In this document: piece by piece, positions 12,683 to 21,236 of the stretch
Layout of the letters: each line of letters begins with the position of its first letter
Position numbering within the stretch: position 1 is the first letter of the stretch
Assembly: GCA_003049465.1 (NCBI GenBank)
Contig: PYSS01000136.1
Location: 31,022 to 95,021 of the forward strand
Origin: Magnaporthiopsis rhizophila
Lineage: Eukaryota > Ascomycota > Sordariomycetes > Magnaporthales > Magnaporthaceae
DNA length: 64,000 bases
Reading direction: 5' to 3'
Program-made: the position numbers and the translations under genes
Notes under the pieces: model-generated
The model's database searches: none
Told to the model about the DNA's origin: nothing
Seen by the model: only the letters and a program-made list of their open reading frames with translations

Positions 12683-12946
12683 CCTCATACCATCCACAGC
12701 CGACGGGCTGTCGGAGAGGAAAAACCGACAGCTGGAGCGGATCGTTTAGCTTGGTGCCCACTAAAAGCTCACTCGGCGTACAGCCTAAAGTAGATGTTCC
12801 ACACGTTTAACAGCTGCACGCCGAGCGAGGTGTGGAACGTCTTCTTCAGGCTGTACGCGGAGCGAGCCCCCAACGGGCATCAACCTACACGATCCGCTGT
12901 CGATTTTTCCTTTTCGACAGCCCGTCGGTTTGTGGATGGTATAAGG
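12683..12946. repeat. Imperfect inverted repeat (palindrome), arms about 120 bp
   Basis: The left arm is 12683-12804 and the right arm 12830-12946; the left arm read in reverse complement aligns with the right over nearly its whole length. Shared blocks include GTGTGGAAC, AGGCTGTACGC, ACGATCCGCT, GACAGCCCGTCGG and GTGGATGGTAT. Each arm also contains its own small hairpin: CTGTCGG/CCGACAG on the left and CTGTCGA/TCGACAG on the right. A third partial copy of one block (GCTGCACGCCGAGCGAG, 12813-12829) sits in the centre. No intact frame spans it. It may be a diverged inverted duplication or the remains of a foldback/MITE-type element. Confidence 0.8.
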
Positions 12947-14334
12947 TTGATATTAAAAGGTGCAGGTCACATAGAGTCGTCTTCCATCTCAAGCAAAACA
13001 ATAGCGCTGTGCTAAAAACAATGGAAAAGATGCTCCGCAAAATAGCAAACGAGAGCCTTCGTGCTTCCTTCCACGAAACAGCGGCGTCCCTAAGGGACGT
13101 TGCGTTCGGTGGCGCTGTTGCGAGGCCGACTGGAAGATGGGACGTCAGCTTGGCTGTAAACAGGCCCGGGCTCACTGAGCACACGATGGACGGGAAGAGC
13201 GTGACGGCGAAGCAGTCATCGATTTACAGCCGGGTCCTCTCGCGCCGCCCAGCAGCGAGACGAAGCGCCGGCGGCCGCGGCGGACTACATTCGCTGAGGG
13301 CTTTTTCCGCCACTCCTGTTGCCCTGCTCCTACCCGCCAGCGTCAGGTTCGAAAGACGGGCACTGGCTCGGTGCAAAGGACGCCCAGCTATACGCCACGG
13401 CGACAACAAACCTCCCGCTGCGCCAGCCAGCCAGCGGGCTTTAGACAGGCGCCATGGCAGCTACAGTCACGGAAGGCCGACGACAGCGGCGATGTCTCAG
13501 ACGGCGTTATGGACCTCCAGTCGGCGCGCATGGGACGGTAGACACACGAGTGATGGCGGCCGCGGCACTCCAATAGGGCAATTTGGGGCTCCTTGCCGCA
13601 GCCGCCTATGGTGGTGCAAGCGTCGTCGGCGCGGCAGCAGTCTATCGTCCGCCAGGACCTCCGATCCGCGCCTCGTCTCGTGGCCAATGAACAAGCCGCT
13701 GCGGATGGGGGCTGGGACGGCACGCACCATGCCTCGCCTCAATGACAAGAGACCCAGCAGCAGCTTGATTAAGCCTTTCGGCCCATACCGCTCTTGGCAT
13801 TATCCGTGGCCGCATTTTCTGTGCCAGGGGGTGCCCTGCAGGTTGCCGGACGGACCCTGGTCGCCGGTAAGCGCACCCGTATAGTTGCGGCGAGGGCCAG
13901 GGGTTCGGCAGGGCTGTGTCAGCTCAGTCGGGTGCTTATCCGGATCCTTCTACCCCCAAGCACGCATGCGATGTCCAATCGATTGGCCAAGGTCTTTGGG
14001 AGCTACCATGCGATGCACAAGCTGCTCACTGCGCCGCTTGGGGGTGATAGCTCCTCGCGTCCTAGATTCAGCCTTAGCCGGACGGCGGTGGCAGACTTGG
14101 AGGCGCGCCCACTTATCACCAGCGTCAGTCCTCCATCGATGCAGAGTATCTTCATGTAAGCTCAACAAGCGTCTGCACTAGGTGCCGTCGCAAAAATGGC
14201 CCTGTGGGAGTGCTGCGGCGCACTCGAGGGAAACTCCTCCCGGAAGATATCCATACAGCCCTACAGCGACATCTCGGGCAAGGGCGCGAGTGCACCCCCT
14301 CGTCTTTCCCTTTCCTGCTAGGCAGCCGACCCGT
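12947..14334. other. Intergenic, no gene recognised
   Basis: About 1.4 kb between the palindrome and the membrane-protein locus. A long frame runs through it (12832-13884 plus) but has no domain, low-complexity Arg/Ala composition and no supporting start context. I see nothing else I can support. Confidence 0.45.
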
Positions 14335-16274
14335 ATGCCCATTCACCTCCAGATCCTCATTGCGCTTCTCGGGAGCACCTACCTGGCATTGGTTCTCCTG
14401 ATCGGCAACTCTCTCATGGCATTTGACCCGACCGCCAACCCCTTCGCCACCGAGCCAGACAGCGGTGATCTTGGGACGTCAGTTTCGGGTCCTCAGAGCA
14501 AGGCAGGTGCTGCAGAATGGTGGCGACCAAACCCGGTCGACTGCTTGCTTCTCGGCTGGGTGAGACGCAAAAAGGGGCCATAGCATGCTGCTGGGAAGGC
14601 ATTTGTCAAGGTGGGCCTGTTTCCACGTTCGCACACGCGTAGGCATCCTCCTCCATGTCGCTGCCTATCAGCTGACGTGATGACATGCCGCTTGACATAG
14701 TGCATCGTCGACATCAGCGGTCTGCAGCTGCTCACCGGCCTCTCCGTTCTCACAACTGGCTTTATCTCGCTACGCTGCGGATCAAAAGATGACGCCCCGC
14801 CCATTTCGGCTTATCATTGGCAGACGGTGGTGAATCTCGCGTGGTTTTCCACCATCAGGTACCTAGCAGCTCTTTCTGTCTTGCGAACCCATTTCCGGCG
14901 CCATCCGCGCACTCATATTCTCCGCTTTCTGCTAATTATCGCTCTTGCTCCTGGCGCTTCTCTTGATCGCCATGTGGCCCACCATCTTTTTCAACTGGCG
15001 GGGCCGCTCCGCATGGTTGCCGTCCCCCAGCGCAGCCAACATGTCCTCCAATGCCATCTGCTTCTACGACTACAGCTACGGAGTAGCCAACTTCGAGAAG
15101 GCTCAGGCTGAGTTGGATAAATACGGGATCTCGAGTGTCAAGCTTCCGGAAACAATGGCGGTTCAGGAGATGATTCTATCGGAAATGCTTCTGCAACTAT
15201 TCAATCCCCTTTCCACCCTCTTCACTTCATCCTTACGAAAGTACGCAAGCAAGACATTCCGGGGCGTCTCTACAAAGCTGCTTAGATCAACCTATCCCTC
15301 GAAATCCAGGCCCGTGAGGCTGGCGCTGTGGAGACGTTTCTGCCTGTGGCCTTGGGTCGCGGCTTTCTATTGGGGTCGTATTGTGCTCGATGTCTCGTCC
15401 TCTCTCCTGCTAGAGGTAAGTAGTAGCTCATACAGCGACATGTCCTTATTTCAACGAACTAACACTCCGCTAACCATACGTCTTTATTTACTAATTAGCT
15501 CATTGTGGTTCTGGTTTCGGTTCTGTGGGGAACACTGAAGCTCTTCGATTACCGCGACTTTAAGGACTCCGACATTGCGGGGATCGCTCCCGAGGAAAAC
15601 AAGTTCACCTTTGGCCAGGTCCTCCCGCTACTTCTCCTAACCGCCTCGGCCTGTTCGTTGGCCAACTCTTTCTTCTCAGAGTTGAAGTCCAGCCCCAAGA
15701 CGAGCTCAACAAACCCATCAACTCACGATCCAGGCAGTAATAGCACGGCGGGTTTGAGCGGCGAGTCGTCCCGTCGCACTACCCTAACCGCAATCGAAAA
15801 CGAGTGGGACTTGAACGCCACCATGACAACCAAAAACGCCTACGCGAGCATTCCCTGGCTTGGCTCGTGTGTTTTGTTTCTAACCCTACAGTTGTCAGTC
15901 CCAACCCTTGTCCTTTTGGGGTTTCACAATGCCCGTCTCGGTAGATATCGGGAATCGAACCGCCATTCACAGGCCTATCTTACCATTCAATCCCTTATCT
16001 CCTTTGTGGAGATATTTTCATTGTTCTCGTGCGTGTTGCCCTCGATAAAACCGCCCCACGCTCACACAAAAAAGCCAAACGCCTGGTTGCTTTCAATATC
16101 TTGTTGGTCTTCTCTTTCTTAGGCAAAATCGTGTGTTTGACCTTTGTCACAGCGGGTGGTTCAACTTTGGATCCCAGAAACGTGGCTACTGCGTTCCTCT
16201 TCACGGCAATATTTTCAGCCGTGTTTAGCTGGATTTATTTACTGTACTCTATATTTTGTTTACAAAAGCACTAG
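14335..16274 (+). pseudogene. Multi-pass membrane protein of a fungal family, reading frame disrupted
   Basis: This is recognisable as a Pezizomycotina family of polytopic membrane proteins without known function, with the hallmark pattern LLTG...RCG...YHWQTVVNLAWFS. Proposed exons: 14335-14559 (N-terminal helix LLGSTYLALVLLIGN); intron 14560-14700 (GTGAGA...TAG); 14701 to 15415; intron 15416-15498 (GTAAGT...GCTAACC...TAG); then 15499 to about 16274. Within exon 2 the coding frame must shift by one base near 14941-14945: frame 1 carries ...HILRFLLII, and frame 2 carries LLALLLIAMWPTIFFNW. A second shift occurs near 16012-16030, after SLISFVEIF, so the final helices (NILLVFSFLGKIVCLTF) lie in frame 3. 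No convincing intron explains either. Two shifts suggest a pseudogene, though two single-base assembly errors would restore a full-length protein. The ATG at 14335 fits the family's short N-terminus. Confidence 0.62.
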
Positions 16275-17494
16275 TAGTACGGCAGGTATAAGTTTTCTAC
16301 CTTTTTTTCTTTCATTTGATATTTTTTATCCCGTCTGCTACGTTATCTTTAATCTTTGTGTTCCCATCATGTGTCTGGACGGCTGCGAGCTGTTACTCAA
16401 AGGAAGTTTGCGATGTGTCCATTAAAAGATTGCTTTCTTTTCATGTGTGTGAGCTCGCGTTGTCGGCAGGCCTCGCTGTTTACAACGAAGCCTGGAAGCG
16501 CTTAAAGCTGATAAATAAACAGACCGCATAACTATGTGTAAGAGGTCTTGTATTCGTATGTCAAAAAAGGACCCACTGCCGTAATTAGAGGGAGGCAGAG
16601 GCGGCTTTACATTCGAACTCGATCATGGCGAGGCAGACTTTTGCCTGTCGTCGTATCCCATCCTCAAGGACTTCCAAGTTCACCTAATTAAATGTGTGCG
16701 CCAGTGAACGAGGTCCAGCACTTGTGACACCTGGCACGGGTATGGAACCATCTTTCATCATGTAACTGCCCTGATTAGTAATTTGTAACGCCGAAGGATC
16801 ATATGACTCTGGATCGGCTCGGCACGGTATCGCTCCATCATTTGCCTGAGCGGAAGCAATCCAGTTACTGTCGGCGGGCTGTGCTCAACAGTCGCCTCCT
16901 AGGGTCTGGACCAGGAGAGCAATGAGCATTCAGATCTGACAAGCGAGCTGAACTTTTGGCTGGCCTCCTTGCGTTTGCCAAGCATTGCAGCTGCATCCTC
17001 TGTGCACGGGTCTGACGCCGCAGTAAGATTTTCAAGGCCTGGAGCGATTTCTCAGATCTGCTGGCTGCGCCTGGGCGCATGGACACTTGGCGCTGCGCAT
17101 TCGGTGCGGCGCCGCGGCAAACGTGCAGCTCGGCGCAGTCACCGTAGCATTCTTGGCCTCTGACTGAATCATTATTGCTTTCGGTTGTCACAGGCGACAT
17201 CATCGTGATGCGGCACATCTCCAGACTTACTGTCACATAGTCATCGGCTCTGGTATAAGTAGAGGGTGAATCGACCGACAGATCGACGTTCTGATATCCA
17301 TCCCCATCATCCACAGCAGCTTCATCCTTTCCACCCCTTAACATTCTTGATATCTCTTCACACATCTTCCTCCCCATCCCATTCGACCTTCTCCATAGGC
17401 ATCCGACCCTCCTGGCAAACATCCTACTCCGCCTAGACCAAACCTCCCATAAAAGACTGAACCCGACTCGCCACCACCACTAACACCAGACACA
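16275..17494. other. Intergenic; contains promoter and 5' leader of the repeat precursor
   Basis: About 1.2 kb. The first part is AT-rich 3' flanking DNA. The last 250 bp is pyrimidine/CACC-rich, typical of a fungal 5' leader, with a TATA-like box near 17254. The antisense frame at 16865-17422 shows no family motif and is not called. Confidence 0.5.
17254..17260 (+). promoter_or_regulatory. Possible TATA box (TATAAGT) for the repeat precursor gene
   Basis: TATAAGT lies 235 bp upstream of the ATG at 17495 and is followed by a CT/CA-rich leader ending ACACAATGAAG, a good fungal start context. Transcription start is not visible from sequence. Confidence 0.35.
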
Positions 17495-18769
17495 ATGAAG
17501 TACGAAACGTTCGCGGCCTTCCTCATCTCCGTCGCTCTTCCTGCCCTGGCGTACCCGACCGGGTCCTCCATCGCAGAGGCCGATGCGGGCCCCACCATCG
17601 AGCAGCGGGACGAAGGCGCCGACATCGAGCGACGCGACCCCGCGTACCTGCGACGTCCCGCTGACTACTGGCCAGCAGGGGCGCCGAGGCCGATCAGCGG
17701 CCTGTTCCCCAAGGTCACCAGCCAGTCCGACCGCGACAGCGAGATCGAGCGGCGCGAGCCGAGGAAGGTTAAGGGCAAGGGCACTGGCAATGGCCAAAAG
17801 CCTGCTGGGCCGGGCAAGGGCAATAACCAGCGGCCCGGCGGCCCTGGCAAGGGCGAGGCCGTGACCAACGTGCTCAATACGGCCTTGCCATGGGCTGACA
17901 TGATTAACCAGCAGCAGCAGCAGCAGCAGGGAAAACGGTCCGAGGCGGGTATCGAAGAGCGCGACCCTAGGAAGCGCAAGGGCAAGGGCAAGGGCAACAA
18001 CAACCAGGGGCCTGGCAAGGTCGATACCGTCACCAACGTGCTCAACACGGCCTTGCCATGGGCTGATATGGTTAACCAGCAGCAGCAGCAGGGCAAACGG
18101 TCCGAGGCGGGTATCGAAAAGCGTGCCCCCAAGAAGGTTAAGGGCAAGGGCAAGGGCAACAACAACAACAACCAAGGGCCGGGCAAAGTGGACACCGTCA
18201 CCAACGTGCTCGACACGGCCTTCCCTTGGGTCGACATGGTTAACCAGCAGCAGCAACAGAAACAAAAGAGGTCCGAGGCCGGCATCGAAGAGCGCGACCC
18301 TAGGAAGCGCAAGGGCAAAGGCAATAATAACAACAACAACAACAACAACAACCAGGGCCCCGGCAAAGTCGACACTGTCACAAACGTCCTTAACACGGCT
18401 TTCCCTTGGGTTGATATGGTTAATCAACAGCAGCAGGGCAAGCGGTCGGAAGCCAGCATCGAAAAGCGTGCCCCCAAGAAGGTGAAGGGCAAGGGCAACA
18501 AGAACAATAACAATAACAACAATAATAACAACAACAACCAGAAGCCCGGCAAAGTCGACACCGTCACAAACGTCCTCAACACGGCCTTCCCGTGGGTCGA
18601 CATGGTTAACCAGCAGCAGCAGCAGCAGCAGCAGCCGAAGCAGAAGCGGTCCGAGGTCCCCTCCGGGCAGGAGCTCGCCGATATGATCGAGGCCGCCGCC
18701 GCCGGGTACCTGGACGAGAAGGCGGAGCAGGTCGTGCGGCGCGCCGTCGTGGCTGCCATGCTGGCTTAA
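17495..18769 (+). CDS. Secreted tandem-repeat precursor with Kex2-type processing sites (KEP-like)
   Basis: A single exon of 424 residues. The N-terminus is a clear signal peptide (hydrophobic core FAAFLISVALPALA, likely cut after ALA near residue 19). A short pro-region has IEQR, IERR and LRR steps. Five modules follow (17738-18649). Each begins SE-x-IE-[EKR]-R and continues with a Lys/Gly arm (RKRKGKGKG or KKVKGKGKG). Then come a run of 3-12 Asn, QGPGK, the near-invariant core TVTNVLNTAFPWVDMVNQ, a Gln run and a terminal KR. The tail (18650-18769) is a predicted amphipathic segment. Dibasic KR at each module end fits cleavage by Kex2 in the Golgi, releasing similar peptides of roughly 45-68 residues. 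There are no cysteines and no WC...GQ core, so it is not an alpha-pheromone precursor. No UstYa-type (HxxHC) gene is nearby, which argues against a dikaritin RiPP cluster. Function is unknown; signalling, surface-coating or antimicrobial peptides are all possible. Confidence 0.85.
   Translation: MKYETFAAFLISVALPALAYPTGSSIAEADAGPTIEQRDEGADIERRDPAYLRRPADYWPAGAPRPISGLFPKVTSQSDRDSEIERREPRKVKGKGTGNGQKPAGPGKGNNQRPGGPGKGEAVTNVLNTALPWADMINQQQQQQQGKRSEAGIEERDPRKRKGKGKGNNNQGPGKVDTVTNVLNTALPWADMVNQQQQQGKRSEAGIEKRAPKKVKGKGKGNNNNNQGPGKVDTVTNVLDTAFPWVDMVNQQQQQKQKRSEAGIEERDPRKRKGKGNNNNNNNNNNQGPGKVDTVTNVLNTAFPWVDMVNQQQQGKRSEASIEKRAPKKVKGKGNKNNNNNNNNNNNNQKPGKVDTVTNVLNTAFPWVDMVNQQQQQQQQPKQKRSEVPSGQELADMIEAAAAGYLDEKAEQVVRRAVVAAMLA
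17738..18649 (+). repeat. Five tandem coding modules of the precursor
   Basis: Module boundaries at the KR/SE junctions: 17738-17938 (67 residues, most diverged), 17939-18100 (54), 18101-18271 (57), 18272-18445 (58) and 18446-18649 (68). Length differences come almost entirely from AAC/AAT-coded Asn runs and CAG-coded Gln runs. The hydrophobic core is nearly unchanged: modules 1 and 2 have ALPWADM, modules 3-5 have AFPWVDM. Confidence 0.92.
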
Positions 18770-19912
18770 GTGGGTGTATCTTTCTCCTTCTTCGTCTTCC
18801 CTCTCTCTCCTGCCTCCCTTTTCCGCCTTCTCCCTCCTTCTCGATGCAATGGCATTCCTCAGCCATGCATCTCTCTTCCTTCTCGCCATCATTTCCTCAT
18901 GGCTTCACGGGTAGCGTTCGTTTGGTTGTGTTTGGGATCCCCTAGCGCATGCGTCACGGAGTTCACGGGTTTGTTTTTTTTTTTGCTTCTCTTTTTGGCT
19001 TCGGGTGGCTGCGTGGCGTTCTTTCCGGTGTTTTCTGGGTTTTAGCATTGGCGCAAATGGATTCGGCTTCTCTGGGCGGTTTAGGTAGCAAATTTTGAGA
19101 GCTGCATTTATCACCTTTCATAACTGAAGCTGTGCCCGGGACTGTGGCTGGTCTGGATGCCACCCGAGCGTCGTTAAATCTCGATGCTTATGGGCGTTCC
19201 TGCCTGCGGGACGTGCCGATTCCATGGCTGAGGCGCTTACGGAAGCCGATGGCGCCATTTCAGACGACCCGAAAGGCACACCCGTTCCGATGTGCCAAAA
19301 TTAGCAGAGCGGTCAATAGACGCGCCCGAGACGCATCTCCCTCAGATGGCTGCATGCGGCAGGCACGACCGCAACTGACCCGCCGCACTCCCTCGCTCCT
19401 GCCCTCTTTGTGCCCGAGCCTTATAACCCATGGTCGTGCCTGCTGTAAACATCGAACAGCGGAACGCCAAGTTGGTGTAGCGGTTATGAGGATGGGTCGA
19501 GTCGACACCGGGACCCTACCTGTACTCCGTTACGTTAGCCGCTTGGGTTGCCGGTTCGAGCCCCGGTTGGGGTTTATGTCGGATTTTCCAGCCGACTCGG
19601 AGTAAACCTCCCCGTTTGGGAGGTTTCGTAGCTGCCGCCCCGAAGCGACAGTGAGCTTTTTGCTTCTTCTTCTTTCATTTTTTATTTTACTTGTGTATCT
19701 TTTCGCGACTGGAAGCCTGTGTGCAGCTTTCGTGTTATACGCAGGGCGGCCGGAGCCTCACGATATCTGGTTCGGAAACGGGTCGACCGTGTAATTTTTT
19801 ATTGTATCGACGATACACTATAGAATGAAGCGGGAGGACATGCAGGCATATGAGCAACACACGTATCCTTTATATACACTTTCCCTCAGCAGATATAGGC
19901 CTGACAGCCTCC
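18770..19912. other. Intergenic between precursor and ketopantoate reductase
   Basis: The first part is pyrimidine-rich 3' flanking DNA. It contains a tRNA-like element (19464-19574, listed separately). No protein gene was recognised. Confidence 0.5.
19464..19574 (+). other. tRNA-like sequence with Pol III A and B boxes, probably degenerate
   Basis: TGGTGTAGCGG (19473-19483) fits the A-box consensus and GGTTCGAGCCC (19553-19563) fits the B-box. A possible 7-bp acceptor pairing, ACGCCAA with TTGGGGT, matches at 6 of 7 positions but is offset by two bases from the A box. The T-stem has two mismatches and the A-B spacing is about 35 bp longer than in an intronless tRNA. A T-run follows near 19656. 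It is a pseudo-tRNA, an intron-containing tRNA I could not fold by eye, or chance. Confidence 0.3.
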
Positions 19913-21236
19913 CTACAGCTTTCCAACCCACAGGCCTCCGTTGGCCTTCTTCTTCTGCGCCTCCCGCTCCCGCTCCTGGTCCCTGAGCTCCTGCATGCTT
20001 CGCAGTAGCGCGTAGACGCTCTGGAGGCGCGGCATCTCGACGCCCCGCGCGCGGGCAATGCGGACAGGGTTGCCTACGATGACCTCGAGCTCGAGCGGGC
20101 GGCCGGCCTCCCAATCGAGCAGCATGCTGGGTTTGGAGCCCTTGTTGCGCTCGTTGCTCGTCAGGATCTTGTCGGGCGTGGCGAGCTCGGGCGGGAACGG
20201 GCGGCCGAGGACGGCAGGGGCTGCGGCGAAGATCTCGTCCATGATGCCGCGCAGGTGGCGGCGCAGCTCTGGATCGAGGGCACTATCGGCGTTGCCGCGC
20301 CCGCCGCTCAGCACGGCCGAGGGGTTGAAGGCGGCATTGATGACGAGCTTGTGCCAGCGCACCACCTGCAGCCCCGTCTCGTCGCCCGCGAAGGACTCGA
20401 CGTCCCGGATCCGGCCCAGGCGCGTCCACCAGTCGGCCAGCTCGCGCACGCAGGCCGAGCCGCGCGACTCGAGCGACGCCGCGCCGAGCTTGGCGGCGGC
20501 CGATGCGGGCTCCCCGCCGCCCGAGGAGGACGAGGCGGCCGAGTTGACGTACGGGCCCAGGTAGAGCCTCGTCCACCGGTGCTGGCGCACGGTGCCCGGG
20601 TCTACCAGGGCGGCACTCACGACGGTAACGGCGCTGATGATGGGGTTGGACGGGAAGCGAACCCGATACGGATCCTCGACCCCGACGCCGTTCTGGATCA
20701 GCACGATGCACGTCTTGCCCTCGGTCACGAGCGGCGCGATGGTAGCGGCGTCGTCGACGCGGTCTGGGAGCGCCTTGGTGGTCACGATGACGTAGTCCCA
20801 GCCCTCAGCAGGCGGCGCCGCCGCCGCCGTAGATGCCGCGGGAGACGGCGACTTGGGCGAGGCGGCCGTGACGGAGGGGTAGACGGCGGCAGGCACAAAG
20901 GTGTAGTCACCAAACGAGTGCGTGAGCATCTTCACCCCGGAGCGGGCCAGCACGGTATAGTTGGAGCGTGCGGTGAGCGAGACATTGACGTTGTGGTCCG
21001 GCTTCGGGGATGCGGCGGGATATGGTGAGCTACGATTGATCCAGTCCGGAGTCTCACGGGAACAGGAAGACACATACGTGATGCAGCCTCGAGGCGTAGA
21101 AACAGCCCACCGCGCCAGCCCCTACGAAGACGATATTTACCGGCCTGGATGGGGGCCGAGTCAGCCAGACGGCTCCGGCACTGGCATCGCCGGTTCAGCC
21201 TCTAAGAACATCAAATTACCTGGACGGGTCCAACAT
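19913..21236 (-). CDS. 2-dehydropantoate 2-reductase (ketopantoate reductase)
   Basis: It reduces ketopantoate to pantoate with NADPH, a step in pantothenate and coenzyme A synthesis. Three exons: 21236-21220, 21144-21078 and 21001-19913, giving 390 residues; introns are 75 and 76 bp. Exons 1-2 rebuild the N-terminal Rossmann strand and GxGxxG loop (NIVFVGAGAVGCFYASRL, glycines at about 14, 16 and 19). Exon 3 continues with NVSLTARSNY, VIVTTKA and LIQNGVGVEDPYR. The C-terminal helical domain carries WHKLVINAAFNPSAVL, whose lysine (near residue 245) corresponds to the catalytic lysine of the family. Low-complexity insertions (Ala/Ser-rich, about residues 70-95, and Ser/Gly near 190) lengthen it relative to bacterial PanE/ApbA. 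The tiny 17-nt first exon is chosen because it gives the only in-frame ATG before the Rossmann motif. Filamentous fungi often have several paralogues, so the substrate could differ. Confidence 0.88.

Noticed and set aside
12832..13884. 350-codon frame on the plus strand
   Set aside because: It starts inside the palindrome and has Arg/Ala-biased low-quality sequence with no family motif.
13885..14181. VRQGC motif resembling reverse transcriptase
   Set aside because: Only five residues match; no other reverse-transcriptase block is present on either side.
17495..18769. Dikaritin RiPP or alpha-pheromone precursor
   Set aside because: There is no tyrosine-containing core, no UstYa-like HxxHC protein or tyrosinase nearby, and no WC...GQ-type pheromone core.
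17480..18892. 470-codon open frame antisense to the repeat precursor
   Set aside because: It is a mirror of the tandem repeats (Leu and Val runs opposite CAG and AAC codons). The sense strand has a signal peptide, a stop and conserved modules.
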